Below, piece after piece: positions 43,120-52,120 of a stretch of 64,000 nt of DNA. The first letter of the stretch is position 1, and each line of letters opens with the position of its first letter. Under the pieces are notes generated by a model. That model did not search any database. It was not told where the DNA came from and saw only the letters and a list, made by a program, of their open reading frames with translations. Source of the stretch: Xanthobacter tagetidis (lineage in GTDB: Bacteria; Pseudomonadota; Alphaproteobacteria; Rhizobiales; Xanthobacteraceae). The position numbers and the translations under genes are program-made. The stretch spans positions 248,001 to 312,000 of the forward strand of contig NZ_RCTF01000002.1 in assembly GCF_003667445.1 (NCBI RefSeq). Direction: 5' to 3'.

Positions 43120-45165
43120 TCAGGCTTTTGCGTCGGCGGCGACGATCAGCGTCGGCCGGTCCGCGGCGGTGGGAAGGGTGCCGGACGGCGCGTCGCCGAT
43201 GGCGCCGTCGATGGCGAAGGGCGCGTCGAGCGGCACCACATGGGCGGGCCCCGCTGTGGGGCCGAGCGGGAGCGCCGCGCCGGGCTTCGGCAGCAGGATG
43301 AGCGCGTCGAGCCCCGTGCCCTTCAGCGCCAGCGCGCGGCCTTCGGGGCTGTCGGTGACGCTGAGCGCGGGCGGCGTGCCGCCCTCGGGCAGGAAGGCCG
43401 CAAGCGCTTCCACCGCGAGGCCGGCGGCGCGCAGGTTGCAGCGCCGGTCCACCAGGCCGTGGCGAACGAAATAGCCCCGGTCGAGGTCCATGAACGGGTC
43501 GAGGAACATGGCGACGGCGGGGTGCGCCAGCGCGCAGGCGTAAAGCTCCGCGGCGGCGGCCAGGATCGCGCCGTCGTCGGTCACGTTGGCCGCCGGATTG
43601 TTGGCGGCGACGCGCAGGTGCAGGTCCATGAGCGCGCCGGTGCGGGTGGCGAAGGCGTCGAGTTCGGCCGAAAGCGCGACGAGGTCGGTGCCGAGCCCGG
43701 CGCGGATCACGAAGCCGTCCACCGGCAGGTCGATGAGGCGCTCCACTTCCGGCAACTGGTCCGGCCGGAATCCGTGGGAGACGAACAGCTCGATCTTCGA
43801 TCCCACCTTCACGTCGTCCGCCGAGGTGGCGACCCGCGCCAGCAGCACCGGCCGGCCGATCGCGGCGCGGAACGTGGCGAGGTCGTCCTTGGCGGCGGCG
43901 ATCGCATTGAACGGCAGCACACACTCGAACCGGTCCACGAGGTCGCGGTTCTCGACCAGCGCCTGCCGCGCCGCGCCCTTGGGCACGCCGAAGCCGGAGA
44001 CGGTGAAGCGGAAGCCGTTGGCGACGAGATCGCCCATGCGGGCGCGGGCATAGGGGTCGATCAGGTCGTCGAGCGGCACCCTGAGGCGCCGCGTGCCAAG
44101 CCGCCAGAGCGCGGCGAGGGGATAGTCGTTGCGGGCGCGCTTGCGCACGAACTCGTCCATCGGCCCGTTCTGCGGCAGCGCCACGATCTCCGCCCAGGGA
44201 TGGCGCATGAACACGCCGAGCGGCGACCCGCCGGGCAGCTTCTGGTGCGCGCTCTTGAGCGCGAGGCGCGGGGCGACGGGGGCGGCGGCCTCGGCCGCGC
44301 TCAGCTCGCGGCCATAGCTCGACACGTAGCGCACCACATGGCCATCGGCGTGCACGTCGACCAGCGCGAAGCCGAGCTTCTCGGCGTCGTCGCGGCCGTT
44401 CTCCGGCGCCGCCTCGATGCGGAACATCTCGGAATAGTCCTGCCGCACGAAGGACGTGGCGGGCATCACATAGTATTCGGTGCCGGCAAGCCGGTGGTAG
44501 AAGATGTTGTGCACATGCCCCGCGAACACCGCCTCCACCTCGTGCCGCGCGAACAGCGCCAAGAGGTCGGAGCGGGCGGGCTCGTCCACATTGTCGTAGG
44601 TGGAGGGCTCGTCGGGCGCGAGCACGAACAGCGGATAGTGCATGAATACGAACACGCGCTTGCCCTGCGAGGCGGCGAGCGTCTCCTCCAGCCACGCCCG
44701 CTGCGCGGCCTCCATGGGCAGACCGGAATTCATCACCGGCGTGTTGAGCGTGATGACGCGGATGGCGTCGTGGTCGACCACCCGGTAGCTCGGCCCGTAC
44801 GTCTTCTCGTGGATCGCGATCCAGCTCTCGCGCACGCCCTTGGCCGGCATGGCGGGGTTGGGCTTGTCGCCGATGTCGTGGTTGCCGGGCAGTACGTGCA
44901 TGCGGTTGTGGTGCTGGCGGAACACCTGCTGGGTGAGGGCGACCGCCTCCTCGAAGGTGGGCAGCTCCGGCACCGGATGCACCAGGTCGCCGAGATGGAT
45001 CACGAACTGCGGCTCGTAGCGCGCGATCTCGCGGGCGATGAAGCGGGCGCGGCCGGTGGCCCGCTCGTTCACCTTCCAGGGCGCCGACTGGTCGCCGCTC
45101 TCGGGCTTCACATGGGTGTCGCCCACGACGGCGAACGTGAAAAGGCGTGTCTCGGGATGCAGCAT
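43120..45165 (-). CDS. Metallophosphoesterase fused to an unassigned ~350-residue C-terminal domain
   Basis: A 681-residue protein with no signal peptide. Residues 1-~300 are a calcineurin-like phosphoesterase with its metal-ligand motifs: GDTH (15-18), GDLVH (59-63), GNHD (94-97), HYP (176-178) and GHVH (216-219). From about residue 330 the sequence is not one I recognise. It contains VRKRARNDYPLAALWRLGTR, MGDLVANGFRFTVSGFGVPK, RFECVLPFNAIAAAKDDLAT and FVIRAGLGTDLVALSAELDA, with alternating strand/helix predicted by eye, as in a TIM barrel. It lies 86 bp after the receptor gene and 8 bp before the ATPase gene. A cytoplasmic phosphoesterase acting on the imported compound is a reasonable inference. 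Confidence 0.82.
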   Translation of the reverse strand: MLHPETRLFTFAVVGDTHVKPESGDQSAPWKVNERATGRARFIAREIARYEPQFVIHLGDLVHPVPELPTFEEAVALTQQVFRQHHNRMHVLPGNHDIGDKPNPAMPAKGVRESWIAIHEKTYGPSYRVVDHDAIRVITLNTPVMNSGLPMEAAQRAWLEETLAASQGKRVFVFMHYPLFVLAPDEPSTYDNVDEPARSDLLALFARHEVEAVFAGHVHNIFYHRLAGTEYYVMPATSFVRQDYSEMFRIEAAPENGRDDAEKLGFALVDVHADGHVVRYVSSYGRELSAAEAAAPVAPRLALKSAHQKLPGGSPLGVFMRHPWAEIVALPQNGPMDEFVRKRARNDYPLAALWRLGTRRLRVPLDDLIDPYARARMGDLVANGFRFTVSGFGVPKGAARQALVENRDLVDRFECVLPFNAIAAAKDDLATFRAAIGRPVLLARVATSADDVKVGSKIELFVSHGFRPDQLPEVERLIDLPVDGFVIRAGLGTDLVALSAELDAFATRTGALMDLHLRVAANNPAANVTDDGAILAAAAELYACALAHPAVAMFLDPFMDLDRGYFVRHGLVDRRCNLRAAGLAVEALAAFLPEGGTPPALSVTDSPEGRALALKGTGLDALILLPKPGAALPLGPTAGPAHVVPLDAPFAIDGAIGDAPSGTLPTAADRPTLIVAADAKA

Positions 45166-45251
45166 CACGGACTCAAGAACGCTGGGGGGAGGGGGAGGAC
45201 GGGCCGAAAGGGGCGCGGCGCCCGGCCGATGCGGGGCGCCGCGCCAAGGGC

Positions 45252-46274
45252 TCAGCTGCCCTTTTCGGAATGCACGGTCTCGAAGAAATAGTCCTTCCAG
45301 GAGGTCGGCTTCTGCTTCAGAGCGCCGGTCTTGTACATGAAGTCGGCGATCTTCATGCTCTCCTTCGGGAAGATGTCGAAGTCGTAGGTCGGCGAGGCGA
45401 GGATTTCCTCGACGATGGCGCGGTCGGTCTTGTCGCCCGTTACCGCATAGTATTTGTCGATGGAGCCCTTCAGGTCGGACTTGATGAGGGCCACCGCCTT
45501 CTTCTGGGCCTCCATGAAGGCCTCCACCAGCTTCGGGTTGTTCTTCACGAAGTCGGCCTTGGCGTAGATCACGCTCAGCGTCGCCGGGCCGCCCTGGATC
45601 TCGAACGAATCGGCCACCTTGCGGATGCCGGGCACCTTGAGCGCGCGCTCCTGGAACGGCGAGCTCGCCATGTAGCCGGTGATGCCGCCCGCCTTGGAGG
45701 TGAGCGCGGCGAACGCCTCGGGGTGGGCCATGGAGACCTGGATGTTGTCCAGTTCGCCCGACTTGCCCGGCCCGAACGCCTGCTCGACGCCCATGGCCAG
45801 CACGATGGCCTGGATCGAGACCTTGATGGACGGCAGCGCGATCCGGTCGTCCGGTCCGAAGTCCTTGATGGACTTGATGCTGTCCTTGTTGGTCAGAAGG
45901 TACATGGGCGAGGCGTTGATGGCCGAGAGCGCCTTCACGCCATAGTTCTTGGAGGTTCGGTCCCACAGCGTGAGCAGCGGGGAGAGGCCGGCGGAGGCGA
46001 TCTGCACGCTGTCGGAGAGCAGCGCGTCATTGAGCGGGCCGCCGCCGCCGAGGCGGGCATATTCCACCTTGAGGTCGAGGCCCTTGGCCTTGGCCGCCTC
46101 CTCCCACAGCTTGTCGTGCTGCATGACGATGAGCGGCAGATAGGGCAGGCCGATTTGGGTGGCGACCTTGACGGACGACATCTCGGCGCGCGCGGGCGCC
46201 CCGGCAATGGTAAATGCGGCCGCGGCCACGAGGGCGCAGCCGGCCAGGCGGCGCAAATTCAAGGGAAGGGACAT
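45252..46274 (-). CDS. ABC transporter substrate-binding protein (NMT1/SsuA/TauA-like)
   Basis: A 340-residue exported receptor with a Sec signal at residues 1-31 (GCALVAAAAFTIAGAPARA). Family features are VKVATQIGLPYLPLIVMQHD, DLKVEYARLGGGGPLNDALL, VQIASAGLSPLLTLWDRT and AKADFVKNNPKLVEAFMEAQ. It is the first gene of the minus-strand operon that ends with the ComA-like gene, and is divergent from the HutC-type GntR gene. The ligand is unknown; the downstream enzymes suggest a phosphorylated and/or sulfonated compound. Confidence 0.88.
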   Translation of the reverse strand: MSLPLNLRRLAGCALVAAAAFTIAGAPARAEMSSVKVATQIGLPYLPLIVMQHDKLWEEAAKAKGLDLKVEYARLGGGGPLNDALLSDSVQIASAGLSPLLTLWDRTSKNYGVKALSAINASPMYLLTNKDSIKSIKDFGPDDRIALPSIKVSIQAIVLAMGVEQAFGPGKSGELDNIQVSMAHPEAFAALTSKAGGITGYMASSPFQERALKVPGIRKVADSFEIQGGPATLSVIYAKADFVKNNPKLVEAFMEAQKKAVALIKSDLKGSIDKYYAVTGDKTDRAIVEEILASPTYDFDIFPKESMKIADFMYKTGALKQKPTSWKDYFFETVHSEKGS

Positions 46275-46370
46275 CGACCACTCCTCTGGTTGGAGCGCGG
46301 CGCCGGGGCGGTCGCCGCAGGGGGCGCCGCTTCCGGTCGTCTCCCCTATGTGACAGTAAAAGCCTATGGT

Positions 46371-46382
46371 ATGGTCAACCAT
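46371..46382. promoter_or_regulatory. Candidate GntR/HutC operator
   Basis: ATGGTCAACCAT is an inverted repeat (ATGGT-CA-ACCAT), preceded by a further ATGGT at 46366-46370. It lies in the 165-bp divergent region, 97 bp before the binding-protein ATG on the minus strand and 58 bp before the GTG of the regulator. Size and form fit operators of HutC-type GntR repressors, so it may control both directions. Confidence 0.5.
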
Positions 46383-46439
46383 CACACAAGCTCATTTGAA
46401 CGCCACGCCGGTTTTCATCTAAAGGGAAGCAGGTGCACC

Positions 46440-47252
46440 GTGGAGCACGGACGGGTCGTGGACGTACCCCTTGAAACGGCAGCCGGCGGCGCCGACGAGG
46501 CCCAGGATGCGGCGGAGGCGCGCAGGCGCCTGCGCACCTCGGCGGTGCCTCTTTATGTGGCACTTTCCAATCTGCTGCGGGCAGAGATCGAGGAAGGCCG
46601 CTGGCCGGTCGGCGCGCAGCTGCCGACGCTGGAGCGCCTCTCCGAGATGTACGGCGTCGCCCGCGTCACCGCCCGCCAGGCGCTGGGCGTACTTGCGGAC
46701 GACGGCCTCATCGAGCGGGTGCAGGGCAAGGGCACCTTCGTCGCCAGCGGCGCGCCGGAGCGCAAGATCATCCAGCTCGATTCGGACTGGCACAACTTCC
46801 TGAAGATGCTCGACGGCAACCTGCCCGAGCCGCTGGTGGTGGACCCCGACAGCGCGCCGCCGCGCCTCGGCCCCAGCGAGGGCCGCCCGGCGCCGTCCTA
46901 CCGCTACATGCGCCGCGTCCACCGCGCGAGCGCCCAGCCTTATTGCGTGATCGACGTCTATCTCGCGCAGCACGTCTATGCGCAGGCGCCCGCGGCGTTC
47001 GACACTCAGATGGTCATTCCCCTGCTCGGCAAGGTGTGCGGCTCGAAGCTGCAGAAGATGTCCCAGTCGTTCCGCATCATGGCGGCGGACCTCACCGTGG
47101 CGCGCTGGCTCGATCTGCCGGTTGGGGCGCCGGTGGGCGAGGTCCGGCGCGTCATCACCGACCAGGACGGCATCGTGCTCTATCTCGGCATCGGCCAGTA
47201 TCGCGGCGACCTCGTGGTGTTCAACACCACCCTGGAGGTGCCGCGGGAGTAA
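46440..47252 (+). CDS. GntR family regulator, HutC type (UTRA domain)
   Basis: A 270-residue regulator. The winged-helix domain is VPLYVALSNLLRAEIEEGRW, QLPTLERLSEMYGVARVTAR and ALGVLADDGLIERVQGKGTF at about residues 38-105. The rest is a UTRA effector domain, including SYRYMRRVHRASAQPYCVID, VYLAQHVYAQAP, VARWLDLPVGAPVGEVRRVI and a final GDLVVFNTTLEVP. I take the GTG at 46440, preceded by AAGGGAAGCAGG; an ATG further upstream would overlap the operator. Divergent from the importer operon, it most likely represses it and is released by a substrate or product. Confidence 0.87.
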   Translation: MEHGRVVDVPLETAAGGADEAQDAAEARRRLRTSAVPLYVALSNLLRAEIEEGRWPVGAQLPTLERLSEMYGVARVTARQALGVLADDGLIERVQGKGTFVASGAPERKIIQLDSDWHNFLKMLDGNLPEPLVVDPDSAPPRLGPSEGRPAPSYRYMRRVHRASAQPYCVIDVYLAQHVYAQAPAAFDTQMVIPLLGKVCGSKLQKMSQSFRIMAADLTVARWLDLPVGAPVGEVRRVITDQDGIVLYLGIGQYRGDLVVFNTTLEVPRE

Positions 47253-47281
47253 AAAGCCCCCGTCCGCGGGAGGACGGGGGT
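47251..47281. terminator. Bidirectional intrinsic terminator
   Basis: CCCCCGTCC at 47257-47265 and GGACGGGGG at 47272-47280 form a 9-bp stem with a 6-nt loop, directly after the GntR stop codon. On the minus strand the stem is followed by CTTTTTACTC, making it a good rho-independent terminator for ssuB transcripts. On the plus strand only TT follows, so it is weaker. Confidence 0.75.
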
Positions 47282-47312
47282 TCAGTCGCGGGAGGACCGG
47301 GGAACCGAGGGG

Positions 47313-48176
47313 TCAGGCGGGCGCGCCCAGGAGCTGCTCCAGGATGATGCCTTCGAGCCGCGCCAGTTCCGGCGAGCCGCGCCGGCGCGGGCGCGGGAGC
47401 GGCACCTCCACGTCGAGCGCGATGGCCCCGTCCTCGATCAGCACCACCCGGTCGGCGAGCGCCACAGCCTCGGCGACGTCGTGGGTGACGAGGACGGCGG
47501 TGAAGCCCTGCTTCAGCCAGATCCGCTCCAGCAGCATCTGCATCTCGATCCGGGTGAGCGCGTCGAGCGCGCCGAGCGGCTCGTCGAGGGCGAGGATGCG
47601 CGGCCGGCTCGCCAGCGCGCGGGCCAGCGCCACCCTCTGGCGCTGGCCGCCGGAGAGCACCGCCGGCCACTCCCCCGCACGGTCCGAGAGGCCGACCTGC
47701 GCGAGCAAAGAGAGCGCCGCCGCGTGCTTCTCCCTGCGGTCGCGCATGTGGGAGAGGCCGACCGCGACGTTCGCCGCCACCCGCGCCCAGGGCAGGAGCC
47801 GCGGCTCCTGGAACATCACGCGCGTGATGTCGGCGCGCCGTTCGGTGCTGGCGATCTCCAGCGTGCCCGCGGTGGGCGCGTCGAGCCCGGTGAGGAGGCG
47901 CAGCAGCGTGCTCTTGCCGCAGCCGCTCTTGCCGATCACCGCCACGAACTGGCCCGCCGGCACATGCAGGTCGAGACCGTGCAGCACTGTCTTCGGGCCG
48001 AACGCCTTGCGCACGCCCTTGAAGGTGAAGGCGGCGCCGCTTGGCGCGGCCGCTTCGCGGGCGGCGGGCGCGGGGAGGGGAGCGGACTTCGCCTCCGGCA
48101 GGAAGAAGGGCGCCCCCTCGAAGCGCAGGCCCGCAGGGGGAGCGACGGTGTCGGTGTCGCGCACGGCGATGTTCAT
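47313..48176 (-). CDS. ssuB: Aliphatic sulfonate ABC transporter ATP-binding protein
   Basis: A 287-residue ATPase. Walker A is GKSGCGKST, the Q-loop [20 protein letters not shown], the signature [15 protein letters not shown], Walker [15 protein letters not shown], and the switch His is in [16 protein letters not shown]. About 50 residues of Pro/Ala-rich sequence precede the domain, an unusual N-terminal extension. The RLLPWARV loop is characteristic of SsuB. It is the last gene of the ssu operon, 11 nt after ssuC, and followed by the terminator at 47251. Confidence 0.92.
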   Translation of the reverse strand: MNIAVRDTDTVAPPAGLRFEGAPFFLPEAKSAPLPAPAAREAAAPSGAAFTFKGVRKAFGPKTVLHGLDLHVPAGQFVAVIGKSGCGKSTLLRLLTGLDAPTAGTLEIASTERRADITRVMFQEPRLLPWARVAANVAVGLSHMRDRREKHAAALSLLAQVGLSDRAGEWPAVLSGGQRQRVALARALASRPRILALDEPLGALDALTRIEMQMLLERIWLKQGFTAVLVTHDVAEAVALADRVVLIEDGAIALDVEVPLPRPRRRGSPELARLEGIILEQLLGAPA

Positions 48177-48187
48177 GGCGTTTCTCC

Positions 48188-48967
48188 TCACTGGGGCTGG
48201 AAGGCCGGGTGCCATGTCAGGAACGCGCGCTCCAGCAGGCGGGCGGCGCTGTCCGCAAGCTTGCCGAGCAGCGCGTAGATCAGGATCGACAGCACCACCA
48301 CATCGATCAGCAGGAACTCGCGCGCCTGCATCGCCATGTAGCCGAGGCCCGAGGAGGCGGAGATGGTCTCGGCCACGATCAGCGTCAGCCACATGATGCC
48401 GAGCGCGTAGCGCAGCCCGACGAAGATCGAAGGCAGGGCCCCCGGCAGGATCACCCGGGCGAACAGTTCCAGGCGCGACATGCCGTAGATGCGCCCCATC
48501 TCGATCAGCTGCGGGTCCACCGTGCGGATGCCGTGCAGGGTGTTGATGTAGATCGGGAAGAACACGCCGAGGGCGACCAGGAACAGCTTGGCCTCCTCGT
48601 CGATGCCGAACCACAGGATGACCAGCGGGATCAGCGCCAGGTGCGGGATGTTGCGCACCATCTGCAGCGTCGTGTCCGAGGCGGCGCGGCTGATGCCCGA
48701 AATGCCGTTGGCAAGGCCGAGCGCGAAGCCGATGGCGCCGCCGATGGCGAAGCCCACCAGCGCCCGCCAGGCGGAGACACCGATATGCTTGAAGATGTCT
48801 CCGGAAACGGTGAGCTTCCACAAGGCCGCCGCCACGTCGGAGGGGGCCGGCAGAATGGTCGGCGGGATCTCGCCGAGGCGGGCCGCCGCCTCCCAGCCGA
48901 CGAGCAGCAGGACCGGCAAGACCCAGCCGGCCCCGCCCTCCACGGTGCGCCTGAGGGGGGCGCTCAT
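48188..48967 (-). CDS. ssuC: Aliphatic sulfonate ABC transporter permease
   Basis: A 259-residue membrane protein with about six helices. It begins with [20 protein letters not shown] and has the SsuC blocks [40 protein letters not shown], the EAA-loop region [20 protein letters not shown], and [20 protein letters not shown]. It overlaps the end of ssuD by 4 nt and precedes ssuB by 11 nt. Imports alkanesulfonates with SsuA and SsuB. Confidence 0.93.
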   Translation of the reverse strand: MSAPLRRTVEGGAGWVLPVLLLVGWEAAARLGEIPPTILPAPSDVAAALWKLTVSGDIFKHIGVSAWRALVGFAIGGAIGFALGLANGISGISRAASDTTLQMVRNIPHLALIPLVILWFGIDEEAKLFLVALGVFFPIYINTLHGIRTVDPQLIEMGRIYGMSRLELFARVILPGALPSIFVGLRYALGIMWLTLIVAETISASSGLGYMAMQAREFLLIDVVVLSILIYALLGKLADSAARLLERAFLTWHPAFQPQ

Positions 48968-50115
48968 GACGCCGCCTTCAGTTTCGAGCCGCCATGCGCG
49001 CCAACCGCGAACTCGTTGGCGATCTTGCTGTTGAAGCGGGTGTCGCGGCCGAGCCCGAGCGCGGGGAACAGAAGCTCCGCCACCCGGTAGGCTTCCTCCA
49101 GATGCGGGTAGCCGGAGCCGATCACGGTGTCGATGCCGAGCTCCTGGTATTCCGCCAGCCGCTGCGCGACCTGCTCCGGCGTGCCTACCAGCGCGGTGCC
49201 CGCGCCCGAGCGCACGAGGCCGACGCCGGCCCACAGATTGGGCGAGACCACGAGGCGGTCGCGCCGGCCGCCGTGCAGCGCCGCCATGCGCCGCTGGCCC
49301 TCCGAATCCATCTCCACCTTGAAGCGCTTCTGCGCCCGCGCGATCTGGTCGTCGGTGATGCGGCTGATGAGCCGGTCGGCGGCGGCCCAGGCCTCGTCCT
49401 CGGTCTCGCGCACGATGAAGTGCAGCCGGATGCCGAAGCGGATGTCGCGCCCGCGGGCGGCGGCCTTGCGGCGCACCGCAGCGATCTTCTCCTTCACCCC
49501 CGCCGGCGGCTCGCCCCAAGTGAGGTAGAGGTCGGTCTGGTCCACGCCCAGCACCTGGCCCGCCTCCGAGGAGCCGCCGAAATAGAGCGGCGGGGTGGGG
49601 CGCTGCACCGGGGCGAAGTCGAGCCGCCCGCCCTCGATACGGTAGTAGCGGCCGTCGAAGTTCACGGTCTCGCCGGAGACGAGGCGCCGCCAGATGGTGA
49701 GGAACTCGTCCGCCTGCGCATAGCGCTCGTCATGGGCGATGAAGAGCCCGTCGCCGGCGAGCTCGGTCGGGTTGCCGCCCACGACCACGTTGAGCAGGAG
49801 CCGCCCGTTGCTCAGGCGGTCGAGGGCGGCGGTCTGGCGGGCCGCGAACGCGGGGGTGGTGACCCCCGGCCGCAGCGCCACCAGAAACTTCAATTTCTCG
49901 GTCACCGTGGCGAGGCCCGCGGCGGTGATCCAGCTGTCCTCGCAGCTCTGGCCGGTGGGCAGCAGCACGCCCTGGTAGCCGAGCCGGTCCACCGCCTGCG
50001 CGATCTGCTTGAAGTAGCCGAATTCCGGCGGCCTCTGCCGGGTTTCCGAGCCGAGATAGGAGCCGTCGCCGTGGGTGGGAATGAACCAGAAGAAGTTGAT
50101 CGGGTCGCGGGCCAT
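48964..50115 (-). CDS. ssuD: FMNH2-dependent alkanesulfonate monooxygenase
   Basis: A 383-residue luciferase-like flavin monooxygenase that cleaves alkanesulfonates to aldehyde and sulfite using FMNH2 supplied by SsuE. It matches SsuD from the start: [78 protein letters not shown] and [20 protein letters not shown]. The length is normal. It lies between ssuA1 (31 nt upstream) and ssuC (4-nt overlap). Confidence 0.95.
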   Translation of the reverse strand: MARDPINFFWFIPTHGDGSYLGSETRQRPPEFGYFKQIAQAVDRLGYQGVLLPTGQSCEDSWITAAGLATVTEKLKFLVALRPGVTTPAFAARQTAALDRLSNGRLLLNVVVGGNPTELAGDGLFIAHDERYAQADEFLTIWRRLVSGETVNFDGRYYRIEGGRLDFAPVQRPTPPLYFGGSSEAGQVLGVDQTDLYLTWGEPPAGVKEKIAAVRRKAAARGRDIRFGIRLHFIVRETEDEAWAAADRLISRITDDQIARAQKRFKVEMDSEGQRRMAALHGGRRDRLVVSPNLWAGVGLVRSGAGTALVGTPEQVAQRLAEYQELGIDTVIGSGYPHLEEAYRVAELLFPALGLGRDTRFNSKIANEFAVGAHGGSKLKAAS

Positions 50116-50146
50116 GGGGGCCTCCTTCGCGGTGCCGGTTGAGGGG

Positions 50147-51118
50147 TCAGCTCTGGGGACGCACCCACACCGCGTCCTTCACGACGATGGCGCGGGGGAT
50201 GAGGCCGAGCTTGGCGAAGCGGTCGGCGGTCTGCTGCTGGCCGGCGATCACCTCGGCTGTCAGCGGGCCGACGCCGAACACCTGCCGGTCGGCGGCGCGG
50301 GTCTGGGCGGCGATGTCGACACCCGTCACCTCCGCCAGCACCTTGGCGACCTCGGTGCGGTTCTGGTCGGCCCACCTGGCGCTCTGCTTCAGCGCGTCCT
50401 CGGCCTTGATCACCACCGCGGGATGGGCGGCGGCGAAGCTCTTGTTGGCGAGGAAGTAGGTGTTGACGTTCAGCTCGTCCTTGGTGGTGGTGAGCACGCG
50501 CGGCTTGTGGCGCAGCTCGGCGATGGCGAAGAACGGGTCCCAGATCGACCAGGCGTCGATCTTGCCGGAGGCGAACGCCGCCGCCGCATCCGCCGGCGAG
50601 AGATAGACCGGCGTGATGTCCGCGAACGGCACGCCGGCGCGCTCCAGCGCGGCCACCAGCAAGTTGTGTGCGCTCGATCCCTTGGTGACGCCCACCTTCT
50701 TGCCCTTCAGGCCGGCCACCGAGGTGACGGCGCTGTCCGCCGGCACGAGGATGCCCTCGCCCGCGCCGTTGGAGGGCAAAGCGGCCACGTAGACGAGGTT
50801 CGCGCCCGCCGCCTGGGCGAAGATGGGCGGGGCGTCGCCGGTCCATCCCACGTCCACGGCGCCGGCGTTCAGCGCCTCCAGCAGCGGCGGGCCGGAGGGG
50901 AATTCCACCCAGCGCACCGAGATGCCTTCGGGCGCGAGCGCCTTCTCGATGATCTGTAGGTGGCGCGTGACCACCGGCAGGCCGGCCTTCTGGAAGCCGA
51001 TGCGGAATTCCTTGAGCGGCGCCTGCTGCGCACCGGCCGGCGAAAGGCCGATGACGGCGGAGGCGGCGGCGGCGAGGGCGAGAAGGCCGGCGCGGCGGGA
51101 GAGGGCGATCATGTGCAT
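50147..51118 (-). CDS. ssuA: Aliphatic sulfonate ABC transporter substrate-binding protein, copy 1
   Basis: A 323-residue receptor with a Sec-type signal at about residues 1-30 ([20 protein letters not shown]). SsuA features are [60 protein letters not shown] and [20 protein letters not shown]. It is about half identical by eye to the next gene upstream and carries the same motif order. Two adjacent starts exist (MHM); the first is given. It lies 31 nt before ssuD. Confidence 0.92.
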   Translation of the reverse strand: MHMIALSRRAGLLALAAAASAVIGLSPAGAQQAPLKEFRIGFQKAGLPVVTRHLQIIEKALAPEGISVRWVEFPSGPPLLEALNAGAVDVGWTGDAPPIFAQAAGANLVYVAALPSNGAGEGILVPADSAVTSVAGLKGKKVGVTKGSSAHNLLVAALERAGVPFADITPVYLSPADAAAAFASGKIDAWSIWDPFFAIAELRHKPRVLTTTKDELNVNTYFLANKSFAAAHPAVVIKAEDALKQSARWADQNRTEVAKVLAEVTGVDIAAQTRAADRQVFGVGPLTAEVIAGQQQTADRFAKLGLIPRAIVVKDAVWVRPQS

Positions 51119-51141
51119 GTTCCTTTGCGAAGGCGGGGCTG

Positions 51142-52098
51142 TCAGGCGCGGGCGGCCGACCAGACGATGTCGGAGACGGTGATCGCCTTGGGGATCAGGC
51201 CAAGCGCGAGGAAGGTGTCGGCGATCTCCTGCTGCTGGCGCACCACGGCGTCGGTGATCGGGTTCAGCTCGATCGGGTAGCGGTTGGTGGCGATCTTCTG
51301 CGCCTCCAGCTCGACGCCCGTGACCTCGGCGGTGAGCTGGGCCAGCGCGTCGCGGTTCCGCGCCGCCCAGGCGGTCACCTGCTTCAGCTCGTCCAAGGCG
51401 GCGTGCAGCACCTGCGGCGCCTTGGTCGCGGTGGTCTTGTTGGCGAGATAGAAGGTGTGGCTCGCCAGCCCGTCATTGGTGGTGACGATGGCACGCGCGT
51501 CGTGGCGCTTCTGGGCGATGGCCCAATAGGGGTCCCAGATGGTCCAGGCGTCCACGCGGCCGGAGGCGAAGGCGGCAGCGGCGTCCGCCGGGGCGAGATA
51601 GACCGGCGCGATGTCGGTGAAGGAGAGGCCGGCGCGCTTCAGCGCCTGCACCGTGAAATTGTGCGAGGACGAGCCCTTGGCGATGGCGACCTTCTTGCCC
51701 TTGAGGTCGGCGACGCTCTTGATGGGGGAGTCCGTCGGCACCAGGGTCGCGGACTGGGTCGCCGGAGCGGCGGCGACGTAGAGCAGGTTGGCGCCGGCCG
51801 CCTGGGCGAAGATCGGCGGCGTGTCGCCCACGGTGCCGATGTCCACCGAGCCCGAGCCCAGCGCCTCCAGCAGCGGCGGCCCGAACTGGAACTCCACCCA
51901 GCGTACGGACTCGACGCCGAGGCCCTTCAGGCGCTTCTCCAGCGCCTGCTGCTGGCGCGCGGCGACCAGGATGCCGCTCGATTTCTGGTAGCCGACCTTG
52001 AACTCCTTCGGCACCTCCTGCGCGACGGCGGAACGATGGGCGAAGGCAAGGGCGGCGGCGCCGGCGGTGCCGGCGAGGAACTGGCGCTTGGTAAGCAT
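51142..52098 (-). CDS. ssuA: Aliphatic sulfonate ABC transporter substrate-binding protein, copy 2
   Basis: A 318-residue paralogue of the neighbouring SsuA. The signal peptide is Tat-like but with KR instead of RR (TKRQFLAGTAGAAALAFA). Conserved parts are [60 protein letters not shown] and GKKVAIAKGSSSHNFTVQAL. Differences cluster in the region after the first strand (SSGILVAARQQ versus [11 protein letters not shown]), next to the ligand cleft, so the two copies may bind different sulfonates. It lies between ssuE and the first copy. Confidence 0.92.
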   Translation of the reverse strand: MLTKRQFLAGTAGAAALAFAHRSAVAQEVPKEFKVGYQKSSGILVAARQQQALEKRLKGLGVESVRWVEFQFGPPLLEALGSGSVDIGTVGDTPPIFAQAAGANLLYVAAAPATQSATLVPTDSPIKSVADLKGKKVAIAKGSSSHNFTVQALKRAGLSFTDIAPVYLAPADAAAAFASGRVDAWTIWDPYWAIAQKRHDARAIVTTNDGLASHTFYLANKTTATKAPQVLHAALDELKQVTAWAARNRDALAQLTAEVTGVELEAQKIATNRYPIELNPITDAVVRQQQEIADTFLALGLIPKAITVSDIVWSAARA

Positions 52099-52120
52099 GG
52101 ATCGGTCTCCGGATCGCCGG

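Noticed and set aside
47251..47281. Hairpin as a possible riboswitch upstream of the ssu operon
   Set aside because: It lies after the end of ssuB, not before ssuE, and has the stem plus T-run of a terminator.
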